DNA from: Bacteroidota bacterium
Lineage (GTDB): Bacteria; Bacteroidota; Ignavibacteria; Ignavibacteriales; Ignavibacteriaceae
Direction of reading: 5' to 3'
Assembly (NCBI GenBank): GCA_021796135.1
Contig: JAJYOQ010000124.1
Location: forward strand, 1 to 9,903
DNA: 9,903 nt
Shown: positions 1 to 6,092 of the stretch, piece by piece
Layout: each line of letters opens with the position of its first letter
Position numbering within the stretch: position 1 is the first letter of the stretch
The notes under the pieces: generated by a model
Seen by the model: the letters and a program-made list of their open reading frames with translations, nothing else
Database searches by the model: none
What the model was told of the DNA's origin: nothing
Position numbers and translations under genes: made by a program

Positions 1-99
1 TTAATAATGGGTTAGGAATTTTGTAGAGTCCTGAGCATATAATAAAGTTAATGAAGAAAATATTAGAATTGAAAAAATGAAAAGTTTTTTATTTTCCAT
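1..99 (-). CDS. Small secreted peptide ORF or truncated exported protein
   Basis: An ATG at 99-97 opens a 32-codon frame that ends in TAA at positions 3-1. It is preceded, six bases upstream, by a near-ideal SD (AAAAGGAG, plus-strand 106-113). The product has a textbook export signal: a charged start (MENKK), a hydrophobic core (LFIFSILIFSSLTLL), then YAQDS, where cleavage between Ala22 and Gln23 would be expected. Only about ten residues (QDSTKFLTHY) would remain after cleavage. This could be a genuine small secreted peptide. It could also be the 5' end of a longer exported protein broken by a frameshift: one extra base at the AAAA run near position 20 would keep the frame open to the window edge as KIPNPLL. 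I do not recognise a family. The start and signal peptide are well supported; the integrity of the gene is not. Confidence 0.5.
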   Translation of the reverse strand: MENKKLFIFSILIFSSLTLLYAQDSTKFLTHY

Positions 100-105
100 C
101 TTAGT

Positions 106-113
106 CTCCTTTT
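106..113 (-). promoter_or_regulatory. Strong Shine-Dalgarno site for the signal-peptide ORF
   Basis: On the minus strand this reads AAAAGGAG, with a six-base spacer (ACTAAG) to the ATG at 99. It is among the best SD sites in the window and is the main reason to believe that the short downstream frame is translated. Confidence 0.6.
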
Positions 114-117
114 AAGG

Positions 118-267
118 TTAATTTTTAAAATATTGCTGATCCATTCCAACAAACTTCGTGCCTGCATTATTATATATTTCTTTGAAAGAAATGACCAGCT
201 TAAGAAATATTTGCACAATATTATAAACAGTGAGTACTAATTTATATTCAATATAATGCCTGTTATA
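118..267 (-). other. Unexplained open frame in the leader, possible gene remnant
   Basis: Between an in-frame TAA at 270-268 and a TAA at 120-118 the minus strand is open for about 50 codons. The C-terminal half reads like protein (SFKEIYNNAGTKFVGMDQQY, then FKN and stop) and is less AT-biased than its surroundings. The stop lies only 18 bases before the ATG of the signal-peptide ORF, an operon-like spacing. There is no good start: the only conventional candidates are GTG at 216 and ATG at 144, neither with an SD site. It could be the 3' remnant of a decayed gene, a leader peptide, or chance; a 50-codon open frame is not rare in sequence this AT-rich. I recognise no family. Confidence 0.25.
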
Positions 268-289
268 TTATGACTTAGAATACAGTAAA
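262..289 (-). promoter_or_regulatory. Candidate sigma-70-type promoter for the left-edge ORF
   Basis: On the minus strand TTTACT (289-284) is followed after 16 bases by TATAAC (267-262), giving 4 of 6 and 5 of 6 matches to the -35 and -10 consensus. Transcription would start near 255 and give a leader of roughly 155 nt before the ATG at 99. An inverted repeat, CAGTAA-N5-TTACTG (283-299), overlaps the -35 element and could be an operator. AT-rich DNA produces such matches easily, so this is tentative. Confidence 0.3.
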
Positions 290-385
290 AAAGTTACTGG
301 TATATGTATAAAATTTTATATAAATAGTGAAGTGAATTTTAATTAAGCTGATATTTTTAATGAATTGAGGTGAAAATAACTGATG

Positions 386-420
386 GACCGCAGTTGATAA
401 TCTCTTTTACAACTGCGGTC
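386..420 (-). terminator. Hairpin terminator at the end of the rpoN-hslVU cluster
   Basis: GACCGCAGTTG (386-396) and CAACTGCGGTC (410-420) are a perfect 11-bp inverted repeat around a 13-nt loop, and stand out as GC-rich in very AT-rich DNA. The hairpin begins 20 bases past the hslU stop codon. In the hslU direction the stem is followed by CATCAGTTATTTTC, so the U-run is weak and delayed. On the other strand there is no T-run. It is best read as the transcription end, or an mRNA 3'-stabilising hairpin, of the minus-strand operon. Confidence 0.7.
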
Positions 421-440
421 AGTAGAAATAATGTTTACAA

Positions 441-1823
441 TTAAAGAATAAACTTACTCAGGTCACGGTCTTTAACTATACTGTCCAATTTTTGTTTAAC
501 GAATTTAGCATTTACTTTTACAGTAGAAGTTGGAAGCTTATCAGGGACATTAAATAAAATTTCATCAAGTAATGTCGTCAAGATTGTGTGCAGACGACGT
601 GCTCCAATATTTTCAACTTGTTCATTTACTTCAGAAGCTATGCGTGCAATTTCCCTTATGCCGTCAGTTGTAAATTCCAATTTTACGCCTTCAGTCTCTA
701 ATAACGCATTATATTGTTTTAACAGTGCATTTTCAGGTGTTGTTAAAATTTTGATAAAGTCGTCCTGTGTAAGACTTTTTAGCTCCACACGTATTGGAAA
801 TCTTCCTTGAAGTTCCGGAATAAGATCCGATGGTTTTGAAACATGGAATGCGCCCGAGGCAATAAATAAAATATGATCTGTTTTTACAACTCCATATTTT
901 GTGTTAACATTTGATCCTTCAACAATCGGAAGCAGATCACGCTGCACGCCTTCGCGGGAAACGTCCGGTCCGGAGCCTTTTCCTCCGCCTGCAACTTTAT
1001 CAATTTCATCGATAAATATAATTCCTGAGTTCTCTACTCGTTCAATAGCTTCCTTTTGTACCATTTCCATATCGATTAATTTTTGAGCTTCTTCTTGAGT
1101 TATAATTGCCCGAGCATCTGAAATTGAAGTCTTTCTTTTCTTTTTCTTCTTAGGCATTATGTTTCCCATAATTTCCTGAAAATTTATGCCTAGATCGTCA
1201 ATACCAAATGGTCCAAGAACCTGCATACCCAAACCGTTTTGTACATTAACATCAAATTCGATCAATTTTTTATCAAGTTCACCATTTTTCAATTTTTCCC
1301 GCATCCATTCCCGGGTTTTTTTGTTCTGAATGGCTTCATTGTTCTCGTCATTTTCAGTGGCTTCTCCGGTGTTAGCAGTGCGCCTGACAGGAGGTATTAA
1401 AATATCTAATATTTTCTCTTCAGCCAGGTTTTCAGCTTTTTCTTGTACCTGCAGAGTCATTTCTGATTTGACTAAGGTTACTGCATAATCTACAAGATCC
1501 CTTATCATGGACTCTACATCTCTGCCTACATATCCGACTTCGGTAAATTTAGAAGCTTCAACTTTAACAAAAGGTGCATCCGCAAGCTTAGCCAGTCTGC
1601 GAGCGATTTCTGTTTTGCCTACGCCGGTTGGTCCTATTAAAATTATATTATTAGGCATAATTTCTTCACGCAAACTTTCGGCAACCTGCTGTCTGCGCCA
1701 TCTGTTTCTTAAGGCGATTGCAACGGCACGTTTTGCATCTGTTTGACCTATGATGTATTTATCCAATTCAATAACTATTTCAGAAGGGGTGAGTGTATGA
1801 TTTGTTTTGTTTTTCATATTCAA
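441..1823 (-). CDS. hslU: HslU, ATPase/unfoldase subunit of the HslUV protease
   Basis: HslU is the hexameric AAA+ (Clp/HSP100) unfoldase that feeds substrates into the HslV peptidase in the cytosol. Visible in order: N-terminal segment with [17 protein letters not shown]; Walker A GPTGVGKT (64-71); pore loop GYVG (97-100); an inserted I-domain (about 110-245) with a basic run PKKKKKRK (224-231); Walker B IIFIDEID (268-275); sensor-2 GARR (407-410); and the conserved C-terminal tail DLSKFIL, the part that inserts into HslV and activates it. At about 460 residues it is slightly longer than the roughly 443 of E. coli. Two starts are possible. TTG at 1823 overlaps the hslV stop (TTGA) and has a weak AAAGA upstream. 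ATG at 1817, two codons later, is at least as likely. Last gene of the minus-strand cluster, followed by a hairpin. Confidence 0.97.
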   Translation of the reverse strand: MNMKNKTNHTLTPSEIVIELDKYIIGQTDAKRAVAIALRNRWRRQQVAESLREEIMPNNIILIGPTGVGKTEIARRLAKLADAPFVKVEASKFTEVGYVGRDVESMIRDLVDYAVTLVKSEMTLQVQEKAENLAEEKILDILIPPVRRTANTGEATENDENNEAIQNKKTREWMREKLKNGELDKKLIEFDVNVQNGLGMQVLGPFGIDDLGINFQEIMGNIMPKKKKKRKTSISDARAIITQEEAQKLIDMEMVQKEAIERVENSGIIFIDEIDKVAGGGKGSGPDVSREGVQRDLLPIVEGSNVNTKYGVVKTDHILFIASGAFHVSKPSDLIPELQGRFPIRVELKSLTQDDFIKILTTPENALLKQYNALLETEGVKLEFTTDGIREIARIASEVNEQVENIGARRLHTILTTLLDEILFNVPDKLPTSTVKVNAKFVKQKLDSIVKDRDLSKFIL

Positions 1824-2368
1824 TTTTTATCTTTAATTACTTCTACATGAATTTTATCGTTTGTGTAAATGCAAATATCCGAAGCTGTTTTTAGAGCTTC
1901 CGAAACAATTTCTTTTGCACTAAGATTACTATACTTTTTTAGCATTCTTGCTGCAGCAAGTGCGTACATTCCTCCGGAACCTATGGCAACAATTTGATCG
2001 TCCGGTTCTATTACATCGCCGTTTCCCGATATTATTAATGCTTTTCCTTCGGCAACTACGGCAAGCATTGCTTCCAATTTCCTTAGATATTTATCAGAAC
2101 GCCATTCTTTTGCTAATTCTACGGCTGCGCGTCCAACATTTCCCCGGTACTGTTCCAGTTTTTCTTCAAATTTTTCCACCAGTGTAAATGCATCAGCAGT
2201 AGCTCCTGCAAATCCGCATAATACTTTTCCGTTAGAAATTTTTCTTATTTTAATTGCATTATGCTTCATTACAGTATTTCCTAGCGTAACCTGACCATCT
2301 CCTCCAATTGCAGACTCTCCATTATGAACAACACCTATTATAGTAGTCGCATGCATTGTTAATTCCAT
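1820..2368 (-). CDS. hslV: HslV, peptidase subunit of the HslUV protease
   Basis: HslV is the proteasome-beta-like N-terminal-threonine peptidase whose double hexamer is capped by HslU. The sequence begins [14 protein letters not shown]. By comparison with E. coli HslV and B. subtilis CodW, the short leader is removed to expose Thr8 as nucleophile. The expected partners are present: [14 protein letters not shown] (22-35), the catalytic-lysine equivalent Lys40, [10 protein letters not shown] (52-61), [12 protein letters not shown] (82-93), IGSGG (129-133) and the C-terminal ICIYTND. The length (182 aa) is normal. The ATG at 2368 is chosen because AAAGGA lies nine bases before it; a second in-frame ATG at 2356 (MHATT) would give a shorter propeptide but lies far from the SD. 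The stop overlaps the hslU start region, consistent with translational coupling of the two subunits. Confidence 0.97.
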   Translation of the reverse strand: MELTMHATTIIGVVHNGESAIGGDGQVTLGNTVMKHNAIKIRKISNGKVLCGFAGATADAFTLVEKFEEKLEQYRGNVGRAAVELAKEWRSDKYLRKLEAMLAVVAEGKALIISGNGDVIEPDDQIVAIGSGGMYALAAARMLKKYSNLSAKEIVSEALKTASDICIYTNDKIHVEVIKDKN

Positions 2369-2377
2369 TATTTCAAT

Positions 2378-2383
2378 TCCTTT
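2378..2383 (-). promoter_or_regulatory. Shine-Dalgarno site that fixes the hslV start
   Basis: The minus strand reads AAAGGA nine bases before the ATG at 2368. The 75-bp gap between the methyltransferase-like gene and hslV is the only sizeable gap in the cluster. It could hold an internal promoter, but I see no convincing -35/-10 pair and no hairpin in it. Confidence 0.55.
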
Positions 2384-2443
2384 ATCATATGTGAGTTTCT
2401 TATATTTAATTTTATTATCGTAAAAGACCTATTCCAAATATTA

Positions 2444-3076
2444 TTACTTTTTTATTCTCCCTTTGAAAGGAATTATTCTAGGAGTTCTTTTTTGATAATC
2501 AATATATATTTCCCCGAATTTCTCTACTAGTTTTTTTTCTTCGTAAAAAGTACCTATGTAAAAATAAGAAATAATAGCGATTAATAAGCTAATATAAGAT
2601 AGATTCATTTCAGGGCGGAATAGCAAAAAAAGTATAGAAAAAAAATATGCAGGATGTCTGCTATATTTATAAGGTCCCTCAATTCGCAGAGTTAACTGCT
2701 CATCATTTTCATTAATATTGTAGCGCCGTTCTTTCCACCTAAGAACTTGATTAATCCCTAGAAATTCTTTTACTGAGAAAAACTTTAAACACCATAAAAG
2801 TCCCGCTAACGATAAAAATTGCGGTATTAGAATTAATAAATCAAACGGGCGGGGAAGATCGTAAATATAAAGATCAGAGTATGGGGCATAGGTATATACC
2901 AGCCAAAAAGTGACCAAAGATATAACTACATAAAATAATCTGTAAAATGCAATAAGATTACCGAACTTTTCGATAATCTTAGACTTAAAATTATTAGAAG
3001 CTAGCAAAGTATGAAAAAATGCAAATACACCGAATATCAGAAATGTTAAAAAAACATCACCGAAATATTTAATCAT
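2444..3076 (-). CDS. Isoprenylcysteine carboxylmethyltransferase/NnrU-like membrane protein
   Basis: A 210-residue integral membrane protein with about five hydrophobic segments (roughly 7-27, 42-62, 78-98, 142-156 and 160-178). The C-terminal half carries the signature of the ICMT/PEMT-like membrane methyltransferase superfamily: EGPYKYSRHPAYF (133-145), with the RHP typical of the S-adenosylmethionine site, and then FYEEKKLVEKFGEIYIDYQK (178-197) with the Glu-Glu and Tyr pattern of that fold. The N-terminal FHTLLAS (21-27) resembles the NnrU branch. A membrane-embedded methyltransferase is likely; the substrate (lipid, thiol, isoprenoid or other) cannot be read from the sequence. The start ATG overlaps the rpoN stop (ATGA), so it is probably translated by coupling to rpoN; only a weak AGAG precedes it. 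Confidence 0.8.
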   Translation of the reverse strand: MIKYFGDVFLTFLIFGVFAFFHTLLASNNFKSKIIEKFGNLIAFYRLFYVVISLVTFWLVYTYAPYSDLYIYDLPRPFDLLILIPQFLSLAGLLWCLKFFSVKEFLGINQVLRWKERRYNINENDEQLTLRIEGPYKYSRHPAYFFSILFLLFRPEMNLSYISLLIAIISYFYIGTFYEEKKLVEKFGEIYIDYQKRTPRIIPFKGRIKK

Positions 3077-4536
3077 AATTCTCTGCGTAATCTTGCAATC
3101 GGCAGCCTTAACTGTTCTCTGTATTTAGCCACAGTTCTTCTGGCAATATGGATTCCTTCTTCATTTAACAATTCAGCTAAACGATCATCGCTATAGGGAG
3201 AATCTTTATCTTCAGATTCGATTATTTCTTTTAATCGTTCCTTAATATGCTTATTGGAAACTTCTTCCCCCGAATCCGTACTTAAACCTTCACTAAAAAA
3301 ATATTTTAATTCGTGAACTCCCATCGGACTTTGGACATACTTCCCGTTTACAACACGGCTAATAGTTGAAATGTCCATATTAATTTCTTCGGCTATATCT
3401 TTATATATCATCGGTCTTAAAAATTTAGCTCCTTTGTCAAAGAATTCATGCTGTTTTTCAACAATAGCCTGCATGATTTTCATTAATGTCTCTCTTCTTT
3501 GCTGAATACATGCAATAAACCATTTAGCCGATTCAAACTTTTCCCGTAAAAACTTATAAGTATTTTTCTCCCTTTCGGAAGCTTTTTTAGTCTTTCTATT
3601 ACTGTCAATCATTTCAAGATAAGTTTTACTTAATGTTACTGAGGGAACTGATCGGTCATTCAAAGTAATTATAAAATCATCTTCTACCTTTTCAATTATA
3701 AAATCGGGAGTTATTTGGTTCATTTCAGTCGATTCAATATTTCCGTCTCCGGGTTTTGGATTTAAACTTTGTATTAAATCAATCGTAGCTTTCAATCCTT
3801 CGTCGGTGAGGTTCATTTTTAATTTTATTGCTTCAAATCGACGCTGAGTAAAATCGTGAAAATGTTTTTCGAGCATTTCATTAGCTAAATAAGTATAATA
3901 AGGATCATGAGATGAATTCTTTAATTGAATGAGAAGGCATTCCTGAAGATTTCTGGAGGCAATTCCGATGGGGTCAAATGTTTGAATCCTTTTTAACAAT
4001 CCTTCCGCAGTTTCAGGACTAATTGTTATGTGTTCAAACATATCCAATTCTTTCAAAATCTCCGGTAAGCTAGTTTTGAGATAACCATCAGCATCAAGAC
4101 TTCCGATAATTTCTTCGCCAAGGTGAAATAAATCTTCGTTTAAATTTAACATCCTCAATTGTTCCAGAAGATGTTCACTAAGACTTTCTTTAGACGGCGC
4201 TAGCGGTTGATATATTTCATCGTCTTTACTTCGATTTGCCCTATCACCTTCAAAATCAACATCATTCATAAAATCTTCTAGTTCAAATTCTTCATTCGAA
4301 CTGCTTTCGAAATCATCCTCTGTTCCTTCGGATTCTTCTCTTTTATCTTTTTCATCGGATTCCTGAATTTGTTCCAGATCACCGTCTAAAATTTCTTCTA
4401 GAATTGGATTTAATTCCAGTTCTGTTTTTATCCGCTGTTCCAGTGCCATTGTATTGAGTTGCAGTAGTTTTTGATACTGTATTTGCTGCGGCGATAATTT
4501 CTGCTGCTGTGATAATTTTTGACTTAATGATAACAT
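3073..4536 (-). CDS. rpoN: RNA polymerase sigma-54 factor RpoN
   Basis: Sigma-54 directs RNA polymerase to -24/-12 promoters and needs an AAA+ enhancer-binding activator to open them. All family parts are present at normal length (487 aa): the Gln/Leu-rich activator-interaction region I (1-50; SLSQKLSQQQKLSPQQIQ), a very acidic region II (about 47-107), the core-binding region (about 115-310), a helix-turn-helix (about 378-404, with DISTISRVVNGKYVQSP) for -12/-24 recognition, and the RpoN box ARRTVAKYRE (465-474). It starts four bases after the upstream gene's stop and overlaps the downstream start by 4 bp, so it is central to an operon. An AAAGGA lies 18 bases before the ATG, farther than usual, and translation may be partly coupled. 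No enhancer-binding protein gene and no -24/-12 site was found in the window, so its targets lie elsewhere. Confidence 0.98.
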   Translation of the reverse strand: MLSLSQKLSQQQKLSPQQIQYQKLLQLNTMALEQRIKTELELNPILEEILDGDLEQIQESDEKDKREESEGTEDDFESSSNEEFELEDFMNDVDFEGDRANRSKDDEIYQPLAPSKESLSEHLLEQLRMLNLNEDLFHLGEEIIGSLDADGYLKTSLPEILKELDMFEHITISPETAEGLLKRIQTFDPIGIASRNLQECLLIQLKNSSHDPYYTYLANEMLEKHFHDFTQRRFEAIKLKMNLTDEGLKATIDLIQSLNPKPGDGNIESTEMNQITPDFIIEKVEDDFIITLNDRSVPSVTLSKTYLEMIDSNRKTKKASEREKNTYKFLREKFESAKWFIACIQQRRETLMKIMQAIVEKQHEFFDKGAKFLRPMIYKDIAEEINMDISTISRVVNGKYVQSPMGVHELKYFFSEGLSTDSGEEVSNKHIKERLKEIIESEDKDSPYSDDRLAELLNEEGIHIARRTVAKYREQLRLPIARLRREL

Positions 4537-4540
4537 TGTT

Positions 4541-5107
4541 TCATCCGTTCTTTTCCTTTAATTCTGAAAACCATTTCTTACCATATAACCTTATTAATGC
4601 ATCTTTACAAAAATCTAAAAGCTTGACATTATTTTCTTTGCCTTTTTCAAGTGCAGGACTGCATTCTTCAAATTTTTCATATCTTAATATATCCCCACTA
4701 AATTTGGAAACTCGTATTGGAAAAAGATGACAGGAAATCGGCTTCCTAAAACCAGTTCCTTCTTCAAAATAAACCTTTTCAATACTACATTTTGCAACTT
4801 TATTATCATAATATACAAAAACACAATCTTTATTTTCCACACTTCGGGTTAAATATTCCCCTTCTTTTTTTTCAAAAAATCCATTTTCTTCAATTATTTT
4901 TCTATTTTTCTCGCTTATATGTTTTTTTGCTTTTTCTAAAACATCTGCTATTTCTTTCAATTCATTTTCCAATAACGGTGCTCCATATTCGCTCTCTAAT
5001 GTACAGCATGCACCCTTGCATTTTTCTACATTACAGGAAAATTCAATTTTAGCAATTTCCGGTCTTACTAAAACTTCAGATATTTTAATTAAATCATTTT
5101 CAAACAT
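4541..5107 (-). CDS. DUF3109 family cysteine-cluster protein
   Basis: A 188-residue soluble protein with nine cysteines: 25, 30, 34, 35, 95, 107, 126, 149 and 167. The N-terminal block CNVEKCKGACC followed by GAPLLENEL, the central DCVFVYYDNKVAKCSIE, and KPISCHLFPIR (about 122-132) match the DUF3109 family, relatives of the YkgJ-type putative zinc/iron-chelating proteins. The cysteine spacing suggests a bound metal or Fe-S cluster; this is inferred and no activity is known to me. It has no signal peptide or membrane segment. First gene of the minus-strand cluster, reading into rpoN after 4 bp. No SD is visible before the ATG at 5107, so it may be translated from a short or unstructured leader. 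Confidence 0.85.
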   Translation of the reverse strand: MFENDLIKISEVLVRPEIAKIEFSCNVEKCKGACCTLESEYGAPLLENELKEIADVLEKAKKHISEKNRKIIEENGFFEKKEGEYLTRSVENKDCVFVYYDNKVAKCSIEKVYFEEGTGFRKPISCHLFPIRVSKFSGDILRYEKFEECSPALEKGKENNVKLLDFCKDALIRLYGKKWFSELKEKNG

Positions 5108-5163
5108 TGGAATAATTTTTGATATAAAGATAATGATTTGTTAATAAATTGGAAAGCCCTAAT

Positions 5164-5215
5164 CATAAGTTTGATAATTTTCTTATGCAATTTTCTATTA
5201 TATTCACATAAGTTT
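5164..5215. repeat. Three CATAAG copies in the divergent promoter region
   Basis: The 125-bp gap between the DUF3109 gene (minus) and the SDR gene (plus) contains CATAAGTTT at 5164-5172 and again at 5207-5215, 43 bp apart, with an inverted copy CTTATG at 5182-5187 between them. The first and second copies form an inverted repeat with a 12-nt spacer. Possible binding sites for a regulator of one or both genes. AT-rich composition makes short repeats common, so function is unproven. Confidence 0.3.
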
Positions 5216-5232
5216 ATAAAATAAGGAAATTA

Positions 5233-5988
5233 ATGCTTGATTTAAATAATAAGAATATACTTTTAGTCGGCGCTTCCAGCGGAATAGGTCTTGAATTGGC
5301 TAAACGACTGTTAATGGAGAATTGCAATTTAACTTTACTTGCACGAAGAAAAGAATTAATTGACGAGCAAATAAAAAATATCCCGGGCGAAAAAAAAATT
5401 ATTTCTATAAAATGTGACGTTACAATAAAAGAGGAAGTTAAAAACGCAATAGCCGAGTCAATACAAACTTTTGGAAGTATTGATATGCTTATTTATAATT
5501 CCGGAATAAGTTCACCTCAAAGTATAAAAAATTTTAATAATTTTTCATCTGAAGAAGTATTCAAAGTTAATGTAAACGGGTTTTTAAGTTTTGCGGCAGA
5601 AATTGTTCCGAATATGATTGCGAACAGCAATGGTTATATAATAGGCGTATCAAGTCTTGCTGATGGAAGGGGTTTCCCAAGAAATGGTGTCTATAGTGCA
5701 AGTAAAGCAGCTATTTCTATTCTTCTTGAAAGTTTAAGAATTGAGTTAAAAAAATACGGCATAAAGGTAATAACTGTAAAACCGGGATTTGTGAAAACAC
5801 CAATGACAGATAAAAATAATTTTAAAATGCCTTTTCTAATGTCCGTAGAAAAAGCAGCAAAAATCATAATCACCGGCATCAAGAAAGAAAAGCCAATAAT
5901 ACAATTTCCTTTTCCAACAGTATTTGGCGCTAAATTATTAAAATTAATCCCAAATAGAATTTTTGATATTATTGCCCAAAAGTATTAA
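5233..5988 (+). CDS. Classical short-chain dehydrogenase/reductase (SDR)
   Basis: A 251-residue NAD(P)-dependent oxidoreductase with the full classical SDR motif set: glycine-rich nucleotide loop GASSGIG (13-19), CDV (61-63) at the adenine site, NSG in place of the usual NAG (89-91), Asn113 in VNVNG, the catalytic Ser (SS at 140-141), Tyr154 and Lys158 of YSASK, and PGFVKTPM (184-191). The basic ARRK (37-40) after the second strand suggests a preference for NADPH over NADH. The C-terminal stretch (about 220-251: PIIQFPFPTVFGAKLLKLIP) is hydrophobic and could touch a membrane or bind a lipid-like substrate. The substrate is unknown. ATG at 5233 is supported by AAGGAA five bases upstream. It is divergent from the rpoN cluster and followed by 104 bp before the next gene. 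Confidence 0.93.
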   Translation: MLDLNNKNILLVGASSGIGLELAKRLLMENCNLTLLARRKELIDEQIKNIPGEKKIISIKCDVTIKEEVKNAIAESIQTFGSIDMLIYNSGISSPQSIKNFNNFSSEEVFKVNVNGFLSFAAEIVPNMIANSNGYIIGVSSLADGRGFPRNGVYSASKAAISILLESLRIELKKYGIKVITVKPGFVKTPMTDKNNFKMPFLMSVEKAAKIIITGIKKEKPIIQFPFPTVFGAKLLKLIPNRIFDIIAQKY

Positions 5989-6005
5989 GCAATAATTAAT
6001 ATTTA

Positions 6006-6040
6006 TTTTCTCGTCTTTGTCTTTTCCCTTTTTCCTTTTT
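6006..6040 (+). other. Polypyrimidine tract upstream of the lamin-tail gene
   Basis: Of 35 bases, 33 are C or T (G only at 6013 and 6019), in the 104-bp gap after the SDR stop. Directly downstream are TTGTCT (6045-6050) and AATAAT (6068-6073) with a 17-bp spacer, a possible promoter, though its start site would fall very close to the SD. The tract might be a promoter-upstream element, or part of the end of the SDR transcript; I see no hairpin associated with it. Confidence 0.3.
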
Positions 6041-6076
6041 ACATTTGTCTTGATTATGATTTTTTCCAATAATTCT

Positions 6077-6085
6077 AAAGGGGGA
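6077..6085 (+). promoter_or_regulatory. Very strong Shine-Dalgarno site before a TTG start
   Basis: AAAGGGGGA lies seven bases before the TTG at 6093. It decides the start: the next in-frame ATG is codon 29, which would remove the signal peptide that begins directly at the TTG. Confidence 0.7.
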
Positions 6086-6092
6086 TTTAGAC

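Noticed and set aside
586..2187. Several plus-strand open frames of 60-80 codons antisense to hslU and hslV
   Set aside because: They lie wholly inside strongly conserved genes on the other strand, lack SD sites and show no protein-like motifs; they are shadows of hslU and hslV.
4792..5052. Plus-strand 86-codon frame opposite the DUF3109 gene
   Set aside because: Rich in Leu, Phe and His, as expected from reading the antisense of a Lys/Glu-rich gene. The minus-strand product has a conserved cysteine pattern and operon context.
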